A DNA stretch of 64,000 bases from Rhizobium sp. 007 (lineage in GTDB: Bacteria > Pseudomonadota > Alphaproteobacteria > Rhizobiales > Rhizobiaceae). The position numbers and the translations under genes were made by a program. This document shows positions 1 through 9,457 of the stretch, piece by piece (the first letter of the stretch is position 1; each line of letters starts with the position of its first letter). The notes under the pieces were generated by a model, which saw nothing but the letters and a program-made list of their open reading frames with translations, did not search any database and was not told the origin of the DNA. The stretch spans positions 930,001-994,000 of the forward strand of contig NZ_CP064188.1 of the NCBI RefSeq assembly GCF_015353075.1, read 5' to 3'.

Positions 1-863
1 TCGGCGGCATGCTTGGCGCAGAACTTGCGAAAGCCGTTTTCGGTCTCTCCCCCGAAAGGCACAAACGGATGTCCGGCATCGATCATCGCCTGTACGACGC
101 CGGTATCGCCGCCCTGCGCGGTGATGCCGTCAAATTTCTTGTGCACGGCAATTGCGTCAGCGGTCGCCTTTTGTGCTGTCGGATCGTCCCATTTTCCGAG
201 CACTTCGACGACATCCCATTTCTTGCCGGTCGCAGCAAAGGTTTCGTGAATACCGTTGTGACGATCGGTATCGACCGAGGTGCCGGCAACGCCGCGCACT
301 TCGAGAACCTTGCCGCCGTCAGGCAGGTGCTTTGCCAGCCAGTTTGCCCACAATACGCCGAGGCCCTTCTGATCGACGTTGACGTTGATTGCGTCTTCGG
401 TGTCAAGGATGTTGTCGAAGGCGACCAGGATGACGCCGGCCTGCTTGGCGCGCTTGATGACCGGTCCGAATGCCGTCGGGTTCTGCGCATTGACGACGAT
501 GGCGTCATAGCCTGAATCGATGAAGTTGTTGATTGCCGAAATTTGCGCAGGCACGTCCTCGCCGGTCGAAACGACCTTGAACTCCTTGAGTTTTGAGGCG
601 ACATCCGGCTGCGCGGCATAGGCTTTCGCCGTCTGGATCATCTGGATGCGCCAGGTATTGGCGATATAGCCGTTGGCGAGCGCTATGCGGTAGGGGCCGT
701 CCTTCTTTGGAAACTTGAAGAACTTGGTTTCTGCCGCCCACGGCACGAAGCAGTCAGCTTCGGCCGCAGGCCCGCTGACGATTTCCGGCTCTGCAAGGGC
801 CGTGGAGTGGGAAAGCGTGAATGCAGCCGCGGCCAGGATGCCGCCGACCAATGTCTTATACAT
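1..863 (-). CDS. Sugar ABC transporter substrate-binding protein (partial, 3' end outside window)
   Basis: The visible 287 codons encode a secreted type-1 periplasmic binding protein (Peripla_BP_4, ribose/rhamnose-binding type). The ATG at 863 opens a signal peptide of about 25 residues ending ALA-EP. The mature part shows RIALANGYIANTWRIQMIQ, an NNFIDSGYDAIVVN segment that is typical of the sugar-binding N-lobe, and an NVDQKGLGVLWANWL segment. Proteins of this family deliver sugars to a CUT2-type permease and ATPase, which should lie to the left of the window. The substrate cannot be told from this part. The C-terminal end is missing only because the window stops. Confidence 0.85.
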   Translation of the reverse strand, partial: MYKTLVGGILAAAAFTLSHSTALAEPEIVSGPAAEADCFVPWAAETKFFKFPKKDGPYRIALANGYIANTWRIQMIQTAKAYAAQPDVASKLKEFKVVSTGEDVPAQISAINNFIDSGYDAIVVNAQNPTAFGPVIKRAKQAGVILVAFDNILDTEDAINVNVDQKGLGVLWANWLAKHLPDGGKVLEVRGVAGTSVDTDRHNGIHETFAATGKKWDVVEVLGKWDDPTAQKATADAIAVHKKFDGITAQGGDTGVVQAMIDAGHPFVPFGGETENGFRKFCAKHAA

Positions 864-1474
864 CGAATCCTCCCATTGTTGCCGTGCTTGGACTGGCATC
901 GAATGGGTGTCGGCATCATCGACGTTCCGCTGCGGATTGTTTTCTGCAGTCGGGTGCCGGTCCGGCAAGGCATGTCGATACGCTATCCAGATGACGTCAG
1001 ACGGGCTCCTCTCCCCTGCGTCATGCGGGCGATGCTAGCGCTGCCAACCATGATTGTAAAGCGGCCTGGAATGACCTGCTCTGTCAGGGATTCTTGCGAT
1101 TCAGAAGCATTGCATTTTTGAGCAATCGATGTCCAAACCGAGATTGATGGCGGGTCTTTCTGCTGCGGCCTTTCCGTGGCGCGGACCTTTAAACCGGCAC
1201 TGGATATGCCACAACCTAGCGGCGCGGATGAAGGCCGTCTGTGCCCATGCGGCCGTTGTGGAGCCACGGCCAAGCCCTCCGCGGGGTTCGAGGCCTATTT
1301 GGAGGCATCGCGCATCAGGCAAAACGCGGTGCAGCCATATTGGTTTTCAATCTTGCCAAACACGAAGAGCTTGCAGAAGCGTTGCGCGGCAAACTCTGGC
1401 CGGCCAGTGTTGAGGCATTGCTATTGCCTAAACGGGCCGGACGCAGCCGCTCCGGTGGAATTTGCTAGCTCCGT
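864..1474. other. Intergenic stretch, no gene recognised
   Basis: About 610 bases separate the sugar-binding protein start from the dctD stop. Short open frames exist on both strands, but none resembles a known family or has a convincing ribosome binding site. The left part presumably carries the promoter of the leftward sugar-transport operon. A plus-strand frame near 1340-1460 could be a remnant of a lost gene; this is only a guess. Confidence 0.5.
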
Positions 1475-2842
1475 TTAAATCTGCCCGGATTTGGATGCTG
1501 CGAATTGACTGCGGACGATGCCGTGGCGCTGGAGCTTGTCGTAAAAAGTCTTGCGCGGTATGCCGAGCTCCGCAATCGTGCGGCGGACGTCGCCGCCATT
1601 GGCATCGAGCGCCTCACGGATGATGCTGGCTTCATAGCGGTCCAGTCTATCGGGCAGCGGAAGCACTTCGCCCGTCTCAGGTGCCGACGGCCGTGTACTT
1701 GCCGGTAACTGCTCAACGCCGAGGACGAAGCGTTCGGCAAAGTGCGACAGCTCGCGCACGTTGCCTGGCCAGCCGTGACCCTGCAAATGACGTTGAACGG
1801 CTGACGAGATCGCCGGAACTTCGCGTTTGAACCGGGACGCCGCGCGTTCGGCAAAATGGCCAAAGAGGAGGGGGATGTCGTCTCGGCGTTCTCTAAGCGG
1901 CGGGATCGAGATCGTGACCACATTGAGCCGATAATAGAGATCCTCACGAAAACCCCCACGCTGTTCCGGGTCTCCAAGATCCACCTTTGCGGCGGCGACG
2001 ACGCGCAGGTCGACGGGCCTGACCTCATTGGTGCCGAGCGGCGTCACTTCCCGCATCTCGAGAACGCGCAGCATGTGCACCTGGGTCGATGGAGGCATGC
2101 TCTCGATCTCGTCGAGAAAAAGCGTGCCGCCGCTTGCATGCTCGATGCGCCCGACGCGCTTCTTTTGCGCTCCGGTAAAGGCGCCTGGCTCATGGCCGAA
2201 GAGCTCGCTCTCTATGACCGTCTCGGGTAGCGCCCCGCAGTTGAGCGCAACGAAGTTGCCCGACGCTCTGCGGCTCCATCGATGCAGCAGGCTGGCGACC
2301 ACCTCCTTGCCGCTGCCGGTCTCGCCCGTGACGAGCACATCGACCTCGGTATCGGCGATCTGGCGCAAGGTCCGGCGCAGCCGCTCCATGGTCGGTGTCT
2401 GGCCGATCAGCGGCAGGTCGTCCCGAGCTTGGTCGGCGGCCCGGCGCAGCGCCCTATTCTCCAGAACGAGGCTGCGTTTTTCCACCGCCCTCTTGACTGC
2501 TTGCACCAGCCTGTCGGTTGCAAACGGTTTGGTGATGAAGTCGTAGGCGCCGTCCTGAATGGCCTTCACCGCCATTGGAATATCGCCGTGGCCGGTGATC
2601 AGGATGACCGGCAGGTCCTCATCTTCCTTCCGCACGCGATCGAAAAGCTGCAGGCCGTCAATCTGCGGCATGCGGATATCGGAAACGACCGCGCCTGCAA
2701 AATCGGCGTTAAGGGCACCGAGCGCTTCACTTGCCACCGAAAAGGCTGAAACTTTAAAGCCCGCAAGCTCCAAGGTTTGCTTGGTGGCCCGAAGAAGGTC
2801 CTTGTCATCGTCGATGAGAAAGATCGATAACGCATCCCTCAT
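1475..2842 (-). CDS. dctD: C4-dicarboxylate response regulator DctD (sigma-54 activator)
   Basis: This is an NtrC-family response regulator of 455 residues that activates dctA when phosphorylated by DctB. The receiver domain has the acidic pocket IDDD near residue 10 and the phosphoacceptor Asp55 in VVSDIRMP. The AAA+ domain has Walker A GETGSGKE and the sigma-54 contact loop GAFTGA, both intact. A Fis-type helix-turn-helix lies at the C terminus ([15 protein letters not shown]). I chose the ATG at 2842 because it overlaps the dctB stop as ATGA, which indicates translational coupling; the longer frame to 2875 has no support. Length and gene order match rhizobial DctD. Confidence 0.96.
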   Translation of the reverse strand: MRDALSIFLIDDDKDLLRATKQTLELAGFKVSAFSVASEALGALNADFAGAVVSDIRMPQIDGLQLFDRVRKEDEDLPVILITGHGDIPMAVKAIQDGAYDFITKPFATDRLVQAVKRAVEKRSLVLENRALRRAADQARDDLPLIGQTPTMERLRRTLRQIADTEVDVLVTGETGSGKEVVASLLHRWSRRASGNFVALNCGALPETVIESELFGHEPGAFTGAQKKRVGRIEHASGGTLFLDEIESMPPSTQVHMLRVLEMREVTPLGTNEVRPVDLRVVAAAKVDLGDPEQRGGFREDLYYRLNVVTISIPPLRERRDDIPLLFGHFAERAASRFKREVPAISSAVQRHLQGHGWPGNVRELSHFAERFVLGVEQLPASTRPSAPETGEVLPLPDRLDRYEASIIREALDANGGDVRRTIAELGIPRKTFYDKLQRHGIVRSQFAASKSGQI

Positions 2843-4701
2843 GCCGTTGCCCTCATAAGGTGGACTGTAAAACATGTGCCGTTGCCGCTGCTTGTAACAT
2901 CGATCCGGCCGCCGTAGTCGGCAACAATGTCCTTTGAAATGACAAGCCCGAGGCCCAAGCCTTTTTCCTTGGATGTATGGAACGGCGTAAAAAGAGTGTC
3001 GAGAATTGCCGGTGGAATGCCGGGTCCATTATCCGAAACGGCGATGGCGACCTGCTCGGGCGTTTCTGCAACGGATATCTCCACCTTCGCGTCGTCGCGG
3101 CCTTCGAGCGCCTCAAGGGCGTTCTGGAAGAGATTGATCAGGATTTGCTCCAGCCGGATCCGATTGCCCATGACGAAGAGACCCGGTGGCGGCATTCGGA
3201 TGTCGAGTGCGTTCAACTGCCCGGCAAACCGGCTCTTCAGCAAGACGACGGCGCCTTCGATGATGGTGCTAAGCTCAACGGGTTCGGCAGCCGTTCTCCC
3301 CTTGCGCGCAAAGGCTTTCAATTCCTCGGTAATCGTGCCGATTCTTTCGGTGAGCTGAGCAATGGCGCCTAAATTCTCCTCGGCCGAACTTGGCTCTTTC
3401 CGCTGGAGGAAGACGCGGGCGTTATCTGCGTAAGCGCGGATCGTGGCAACCGGCTGATTGATCTCATGGGCGACGCCGGCTGCAACCTGCCCGAGGATGG
3501 CGAGCCGGTTCGCCTGCACGAGCTCCTGTTGCACGATTTGCAGCTTCGCCTCCGTATCGCGATGATCGGAAATTTCCGCCTGCAAGCGATCGCGAGCGCG
3601 ACTCAGTTCATCTGTCCTGGCAACGACCCGGCGCTCCAGTTCCTCGCGCATGGCCTGTTCGCTGGCGATCCTCATCACGGAGACCTGCCGCCGTCTCAGC
3701 AAAAAGGCCGCGATTGCGAGAATGGGCAGCAAAAACGCCAGTGCGAGAAGCCGCATCTCCCGCACGGCCGACGCGACCGGCATTTCGGTTGGAACTAAAT
3801 ATTCCAGCCGCCATGGCGTCGTCGGAACGGCCGCAAAGAGGCGCAGATACTGGGCCTCTCCGCCGCCGGGCAGGACGGCAGAAACAATGGATGCGTCCGG
3901 GCCGATGGTTGACGGATGCATGATGGGAAGCTCTGCCAGCGGTGCATCTCCGAACTGCAGACTGCTTCGAATGGATGCAAGATCCTGCTGCGGTACCGGC
4001 CCGGTGGTCATGAAACGCCAGGAAGGAATGCTCGTGATCAGAACGACCCCGTGGTTGTCCGTCACGTAAACGGGCCTGCTTGCGTCACGCCAGTCGTTTT
4101 CCAGGCGGTCGAATTCCATTTTGACGACCACGACGCCGAGCGGAGCAGCCGCGCTGCCGACCCTGCGGGAGATGTAAAGGCCGGGACGTTTGCTGACGCT
4201 GCCAAGCGCGAAGTGCTCAGCCGTGCCTTGCTCCATCGCGCGACGGAAATAGTCACGGAACGCGTAGTCGTTTCCGACGAAACTGATCGGCTCGCGCCAG
4301 TTGCTTGAGGAGACGGCTATCCCGTCCGGACCGATGACATAAAGCACGGCGGCTTGCGTGCCGGTGACGAGCCGCTCCAGCTTGCGGTTCAAGAGATCGG
4401 TCGTGCCGCTCTTTGCAGACGAAAGGGCGTCGAGAACCTGTTGATCCTCCGAAAGAAGAAGCGGCAGGGCGCGAGGGCGCTCCAGAACGGCCGTCAGCAA
4501 AGCGACCTTGAGATTGGCGTCGGTGCGGGCCTGGCTTTCCAGCCCTTCGATCGCCGACCGGCGCCCGTAAAGTTCGGCGCCTACGAGCGCTGCCGCAATC
4601 AGGATCGCAGATGCAGCTAAGAACAGGATCCAGGCACGGCGCGCCTGGGGAATGACGTCCGGCGGGGTTCGAACGTTGTCTGTGGTTGATCGCTGAAGCA
4701 T
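2839..4701 (-). CDS. dctB: C4-dicarboxylate sensor histidine kinase DctB
   Basis: This is a membrane sensor kinase of about 620 residues. A transmembrane segment lies near residues 25-45, followed by a periplasmic double-PAS-type sensor region of about 270 residues, a second membrane segment near 310-330, and the kinase core. The H-box is [16 protein letters not shown], the N-box [10 protein letters not shown], and the ATP-lid boxes DNGPGIPP and GLGLGLVIS. It senses periplasmic succinate, malate or fumarate and phosphorylates DctD. The ATG at 4701 is preferred over the TTG at 4719, because the latter would start inside the upstream DctD-type palindrome. It is divergent from dctA and overlaps dctD by 4 bases. 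Confidence 0.95.
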   Translation of the reverse strand: MLQRSTTDNVRTPPDVIPQARRAWILFLAASAILIAAALVGAELYGRRSAIEGLESQARTDANLKVALLTAVLERPRALPLLLSEDQQVLDALSSAKSGTTDLLNRKLERLVTGTQAAVLYVIGPDGIAVSSSNWREPISFVGNDYAFRDYFRRAMEQGTAEHFALGSVSKRPGLYISRRVGSAAAPLGVVVVKMEFDRLENDWRDASRPVYVTDNHGVVLITSIPSWRFMTTGPVPQQDLASIRSSLQFGDAPLAELPIMHPSTIGPDASIVSAVLPGGGEAQYLRLFAAVPTTPWRLEYLVPTEMPVASAVREMRLLALAFLLPILAIAAFLLRRRQVSVMRIASEQAMREELERRVVARTDELSRARDRLQAEISDHRDTEAKLQIVQQELVQANRLAILGQVAAGVAHEINQPVATIRAYADNARVFLQRKEPSSAEENLGAIAQLTERIGTITEELKAFARKGRTAAEPVELSTIIEGAVVLLKSRFAGQLNALDIRMPPPGLFVMGNRIRLEQILINLFQNALEALEGRDDAKVEISVAETPEQVAIAVSDNGPGIPPAILDTLFTPFHTSKEKGLGLGLVISKDIVADYGGRIDVTSSGNGTCFTVHLMRATA

Positions 4702-4710
4702 GACGGAGAA

Positions 4711-4728
4711 TGTGCGCAATCTCGCACA
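4711..4728. promoter_or_regulatory. DctD-type upstream activator site 1
   Basis: TGTGCG-CAATCT-CGCACA is a perfect inverted repeat with 6-base arms and a 6-base spacer. It lies in the dctB-dctA intergenic region about 110 bases upstream of the dctA -24/-12 promoter. Rhizobial dctA genes are known to carry two DctD enhancer sites in this place, so the assignment combines the visible repeat with its context. Confidence 0.8.
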
Positions 4729-4743
4729 ATGGTCAAATCACTT

Positions 4744-4761
4744 TGTGCGAAAAGACGCCCA
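4744..4761. promoter_or_regulatory. DctD-type upstream activator site 2
   Basis: TGTGCG-AAAAGA-CGCCCA repeats the design of the site at 4711-4728, with the same left arm and the same 6-base spacer and one mismatch in the right arm. The two sites are 33 bases apart, about three helical turns, which places two DctD dimers on the same face of the DNA. The site nearer the promoter is the imperfect one. Confidence 0.75.
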
Positions 4762-4834
4762 AGCGAGCTCGCTTTCCTGAGCGGCTTTTCAAGAAGATAC
4801 GAAAAAACAGCGCTTTAGAGGCATAAAAGCAAAC

Positions 4835-4850
4835 TGGCACGCCCGTTGCA
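4835..4850 (+). promoter_or_regulatory. Sigma-54 (-24/-12) promoter of dctA
   Basis: TGGCACGCCCGTTGCA matches the RpoN consensus, with GG and GC exactly 10 bases apart. Transcription should start near 4861, leaving a leader of about 88 bases before the dctA start. Two DctD-type enhancer palindromes lie 75-125 bases upstream. Confidence 0.93.
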
Positions 4851-4948
4851 AAGTGTCTGCAAACAGCCGGGTGGCTGTTGAATTACCAGATATCCGCATC
4901 ATCCGCCCCGGGAGGCCATTGTCGGTTTGGGGCTTTATGGAGGACACT

Positions 4949-6283
4949 ATGGGTGTAGCAATTCCAGCCGCGCCGGCGCGCGGCAAAGTTCCATTCTACC
5001 GGCATCTCTATGTGCAGGTCGTTTTCGCCATCTGTGCAGGCATGCTGCTCGGGCACTTCTACCCCGAGGTCGGCACGGCGCTGAAACCGCTTGGCGATGC
5101 CTTTATCAAGCTCGTCAAGATGATCATCGCACCGGTCATTTTCCTGACGGTGGCAACCGGTATCGCCGGCATGTCCGATCTGCACAAGGTCGGGCGCGTC
5201 GCCGGCAAGGCGATGATCTACTTCCTCGTCTTTTCGACGCTCGCACTTGCCGTCGGTCTTGTCGTTTCCAACGTCATCCAGCCGGGTGCGGGCATGCATA
5301 TCGATCCGGCCACGCTCGACGCCAAGGCGGTTGCGACCTATGCCGAAAAAGCCCATGACTCGACCATTACCGGCTTCTTGATGAACATCATCCCGACGAC
5401 CATCGTCGGTGCTTTTGCCGACGGCGACATCCTGCAGGTGCTGTTCTTCTCGGTGCTGTTCGGTATTGCGCTCGCCATGGTCGGCGACCGCGGCCGGCCG
5501 GTGGTGGATTTCCTGCAGGCTTTGACGACGCCGATCTTCCGCCTCGTGGCGATCCTGATGAAGGCGGCCCCCATCGGAGCCTTCGGTGCGATGGCCTTTA
5601 CGATCGGCAAATATGGCATCGGTTCGATCGCCAACCTTGCCATGCTCATCGGCACCTTCTATCTGACATCGCTGCTTTTCGTGCTCGTCGTGCTTGGCGG
5701 GGTTGCCCGCTACAACGGCTTCTCGATCCTGGCGCTGATCCGCTACATCAAGGAAGAACTGCTGCTTGTTCTGGGTACGTCGTCGTCGGAAGCAGCCCTT
5801 CCCGGCCTCATGGCGAAGATGGAACAAGCCGGCTGCAAACGCTCCGTCGTCGGGCTGGTGATCCCGACCGGCTATTCCTTCAATCTCGACGGAACCAACA
5901 TCTATATGACGCTTGCAGCCCTGTTCATCGCCCAGGCGACAGACACGCCGCTGTCCTTCGCCGACCAGATCCTGCTCTTGCTGGTCGCCATGCTGAGTTC
6001 GAAGGGTGCTGCAGGCATCACCGGCGCGGGCTTCATCACGCTCGCTGCCACGCTCTCGGTCGTTCCGTCGGTTCCCGTCGCCGGCATGGCGCTCATCCTC
6101 GGCATCGACCGCTTCATGTCGGAATGCCGCGCGTTGACGAATTTCGTCGGAAACGCAGTCGCCACCGTTGTCGTCGCGCGCTGGGAGAACGAACTGGACC
6201 AGACGAAGTTTGCTGCGGCAATGGCCGGTGAGTTGCCGGAGAATGGTGACGTGAGCGTGCCGGCACTGCAGGCTGCCGAATAA
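4949..6283 (+). CDS. dctA: C4-dicarboxylate/cation symporter DctA
   Basis: This is a 444-residue inner-membrane symporter of the dicarboxylate/amino acid:cation family that imports succinate, fumarate and malate, the carbon supply of rhizobia in nodules. The serine-rich re-entrant motif [14 protein letters not shown], the substrate-site sequence [10 protein letters not shown] and the second hairpin [11 protein letters not shown] are all present. I start at ATG 4949 because GGAGG ends five bases before it; the frame also has an ATG at 4937 and a longer form from 4853, which would begin inside the promoter region. Length equals that of known rhizobial DctA. Confidence 0.97.
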   Translation: MGVAIPAAPARGKVPFYRHLYVQVVFAICAGMLLGHFYPEVGTALKPLGDAFIKLVKMIIAPVIFLTVATGIAGMSDLHKVGRVAGKAMIYFLVFSTLALAVGLVVSNVIQPGAGMHIDPATLDAKAVATYAEKAHDSTITGFLMNIIPTTIVGAFADGDILQVLFFSVLFGIALAMVGDRGRPVVDFLQALTTPIFRLVAILMKAAPIGAFGAMAFTIGKYGIGSIANLAMLIGTFYLTSLLFVLVVLGGVARYNGFSILALIRYIKEELLLVLGTSSSEAALPGLMAKMEQAGCKRSVVGLVIPTGYSFNLDGTNIYMTLAALFIAQATDTPLSFADQILLLLVAMLSSKGAAGITGAGFITLAATLSVVPSVPVAGMALILGIDRFMSECRALTNFVGNAVATVVVARWENELDQTKFAAAMAGELPENGDVSVPALQAAE

Positions 6284-6311
6284 GGACTGAGGTGTCACTG
6301 ATCGAGAAGTC

Positions 6312-6338
6312 GCCGCGCTCTGAAGAGGGCGCGGCTTT
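6312..6338 (+). terminator. Intrinsic terminator after dctA
   Basis: GCCGCGC at 6312-6318 pairs with GCGCGGC at 6329-6335 and is followed by TTT. It begins 28 bases after the dctA stop. The U-run is short, so the terminator may be weak. Confidence 0.65.
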
Positions 6339-6594
6339 CCCGCCTCCACAAAGGCGAAAAAGGCAGCATTCTCTGGTTCGTCAATCGGATGCGCAACGCG
6401 CAGGCGACCAGGGTGGAGCTTGCCGAGGGAAGGGAGCGTTTAGATCGAAATTTCGCCGCGCGATGTGCTGATCCTGCCGTTAGGCTAAAAGCCTGGTCAG
6501 CAGACGACCGCGCGGGTCCAATAAATGCCGCGCGCCCGTTCTTGAAGAGGTTGTTCAGGACGGCTGGGAGGGCACCGTATAGCCTGCTGCCTCT
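6339..6594. other. Intergenic gap between dctA terminator and kdgD, nothing recognised
   Basis: The roughly 255 bases between the dctA terminator and the kdgD stop codon hold no recognisable gene or RNA. The two flanking genes converge here. Confidence 0.5.
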
Positions 6595-7521
<927 letters not shown>

Positions 7522-7565
7522 TCATTCCTGTTCGATGTTCATTGATGAAGGGATGCGGGATCGGC

Positions 7566-8546
7566 TTAAACAGACGCTGTCTCAAGCGCTTCGATGAGCG
7601 CTGCGATGTAGCCGTAGCAAAAGGCAAAGGCGACGCCGGAAGGATCCTTGCCGCTGATCGTCGGGACGTGGTCGGGCATCAGCATGTATTTGTAGCCGAC
7701 CTCCTTGTAGACCCGTGCAGAGCGGACCATGTCCATGTCGCCCTCGTCGGGAAAGGTTTCCATGAAGGACAGTTTTCCGCCTCTGATGTTGCGGAAGTGG
7801 ACATTGAAAATTTTTCCGCGCGTTCCGAACCAGCGGATGATGTCATCGATTTCTTCACGCGGGTTCTCAAGCATCTCGCCGATCGACCCCTGGCAGAAAT
7901 TCAGTCCGTGATAGGGGCTTTCGTGCATGGTCACGAATTTCTTCAGACCGTCGACCGTCCCAAGGACGCGGGTGACGCCGCGATAGCCGGGGGGCGTGTA
8001 GGGATCATGCGGATGGCAGGCGAGCCGCACGCGATTGGTTTCGGCAACCGGCACGACACGCTTGAGGAAATAATCGATTCTTTCCCAGTTTTCGTCCTCG
8101 CAAAGCTCCCCGGCTAGGCCCGGCGCCGCCGCCTGATCGACTTTCTCCCAGCGAAAGGCCTCGTTCATCGAGCCGCCGCGGCCCGGTTCCATCGGCGTGC
8201 GGGGGATGCCGATCAGATTGAGGTTGTACTTCGCCGCTGGAATGCCTGCGGCGGCAATATCCTCGATCAGTCTGCAGACGGCATCGATCTGACGATCACG
8301 CTTAGGACCAGCAAGAAGAATATCTGGATAAGAGGCGTTCTCGATCGGCCGCGAGGGAAGGGGCAGCTGGACCATATCGAGAATCAATCCGAAGCTCTCG
8401 ACCTTGTCGCGGTGGCGTTCCAAATCGTCAAGGGTCCAGCTCGCAGGCGGTCCGGGTGGGTCGGCGCAGATATGCTTCAGCCCGAGCTGTGCGAAAACAC
8501 GGAAATCGTCGTCGTCCCGAACCGCGACCTGGGTTCCAACATACAT
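7566..8546 (-). CDS. uxuA: Mannonate dehydratase family protein (UxuA-like)
   Basis: This 326-residue TIM-barrel protein resembles UxuA, which dehydrates D-mannonate to 2-keto-3-deoxygluconate. Motifs equivalent to the UxuA metal site are readable: RLACHPHDP, GLNFCQGSIGE, NVHFRNIRGG, EGDMDM and LMPDHVP. It is about 70 residues shorter than the E. coli enzyme, a size seen in a short subgroup of the family, so the exact substrate is less certain. It sits directly downstream of the GntR gene and upstream of kdgD. An operator-like inverted repeat lies 27 bases before its ATG, which suggests local control. Confidence 0.82.
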   Translation of the reverse strand: MYVGTQVAVRDDDDFRVFAQLGLKHICADPPGPPASWTLDDLERHRDKVESFGLILDMVQLPLPSRPIENASYPDILLAGPKRDRQIDAVCRLIEDIAAAGIPAAKYNLNLIGIPRTPMEPGRGGSMNEAFRWEKVDQAAAPGLAGELCEDENWERIDYFLKRVVPVAETNRVRLACHPHDPYTPPGYRGVTRVLGTVDGLKKFVTMHESPYHGLNFCQGSIGEMLENPREEIDDIIRWFGTRGKIFNVHFRNIRGGKLSFMETFPDEGDMDMVRSARVYKEVGYKYMLMPDHVPTISGKDPSGVAFAFCYGYIAALIEALETASV

Positions 8547-8572
8547 GTTTTGAAATCCTCTCCAATTCAGTA

Positions 8573-8592
8573 ATGTCGTATGACATAATATG
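8573..8592. promoter_or_regulatory. Putative GntR operator in front of uxuA
   Basis: ATGTC-GTAT-GACAT (8573-8586) is a perfect inverted repeat. It overlaps ATGACATAATATG (8580-8592), a 13-mer that recurs exactly at 9415-9427 upstream of the regulator and the ABC importer. Shared motifs at both units point to the GntR protein encoded between them. The regulator assignment is inference. Confidence 0.65.
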
Positions 8593-8615
8593 AATTTTGA
8601 GAGGTGTCGAGTATC

Positions 8616-9317
8616 TTATTGCTGTTCGGCCAGCATCCGGTAGCGCCGCTGGCTGGCAAGCAAATGCGCGCGCATGGCCTGCCGCGCCCGCTCGGGCTCC
8701 TGATCCGCAATGGCCTCAAGGATCTCGATGTGTTCTGCGTGGACCTTGTCGAGGTAGGCGCGATCATGAGCCTCGGGCAGCGTCGGGAACTGCCCTCTGG
8801 GGATGGCGCGAGGCCCGAAATGCCGCAAAACGTCGACATAGAAGCGGTTATTCGTCGCCGCTGCGATCGCCATGTGAAACTCGTAATCTGCTTCAACAGT
8901 GGGGGCGCCATCTTCGATCATCTGGGCCATCTTGCGGTTGGCTGTACGGATCGCAGCCTCTTGTTCAGCTGTTCTTCGATAGGCCGCAATGGCTGCCGCT
9001 TCTCCCTCTGCGGCCATGCGAAATTCAAGCAATTCAAGGGTTTCCGGGATGCTCTTGATTTCTACCGGCGTTAACGAAAACGCCTTTTGTGCCGATGGAT
9101 TGCTGACGAACACTCCCTTTCCCTGGATCGGCCGGACATAGCCCGCTGAGCGAAGATCCGCGATGGCTTCGCGAACAACGGTGCGGCTCACGCCGAAAGT
9201 CGCCTCCAGTTGCGGCTCGGTGGGCAACTGGTCGCCCTCTTTGAGCTTTCCTGATTCGATCTGGGCACGCATCTGATCGATCAACTGCTGTGCAAGTCTT
9301 TCTCGGCTCCGTCGCAT
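8616..9317 (-). CDS. FadR-family GntR transcriptional regulator
   Basis: This 233-residue regulator has an N-terminal winged helix (LPTEPQLEATFGVSRTVVREA, then GYVRPIQGKGVFV) and an all-helical FCD effector domain with the usual metal-site pattern (ADYEFHMAIAAATNN). FCD regulators commonly bind sugar acids and repress uptake and degradation genes. The ATG at 9317 (MRRSRERLAQQL) matches family starts; the longer frame to 9410 would run through the operator region. Flanking repeats at 8573-8592 and 9398-9430 suggest control of uxuA-kdgD, of the divergent ABC operon and of itself. Confidence 0.88.
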   Translation of the reverse strand: MRRSRERLAQQLIDQMRAQIESGKLKEGDQLPTEPQLEATFGVSRTVVREAIADLRSAGYVRPIQGKGVFVSNPSAQKAFSLTPVEIKSIPETLELLEFRMAAEGEAAAIAAYRRTAEQEAAIRTANRKMAQMIEDGAPTVEADYEFHMAIAAATNNRFYVDVLRHFGPRAIPRGQFPTLPEAHDRAYLDKVHAEHIEILEAIADQEPERARQAMRAHLLASQRRYRMLAEQQ

Positions 9318-9397
9318 TCTTAAATCCCAACCCCTCACAGCGCCTGTCGCAAATGCCCAGGGGCGGCTCTTGCCAACCCGCGGGAAGTTCTGTAAAT

Positions 9398-9430
9398 CAT
9401 AATACGACATACCGATGACATAATATGTCT
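9398..9430. promoter_or_regulatory. Putative GntR operator cluster between the regulator and the ABC operon
   Basis: The stretch contains CATAATACGACAT (9398-9410), then GACATAATATGTC (9417-9429), which is itself an inverted repeat (GACAT-AAT-ATGTC). The 13-mer ATGACATAATATG within it is identical to one in front of uxuA. The importer start lies 28 bases downstream, so binding here could block both divergent transcripts. Confidence 0.65.
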
Positions 9431-9457
9431 TCTATAGTAGACCAGGGAGGAATTGAA

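Noticed and set aside
1101..1468. Several short open frames between the sugar-binding protein and dctD
   Set aside because: None has a ribosome binding site or recognised motif; they overlap one another on both strands.
4883..6349. 488-codon open frame opposite dctA
   Set aside because: It is rich in His, Asp and Arg with no domain, and dctA on the plus strand is unambiguous.
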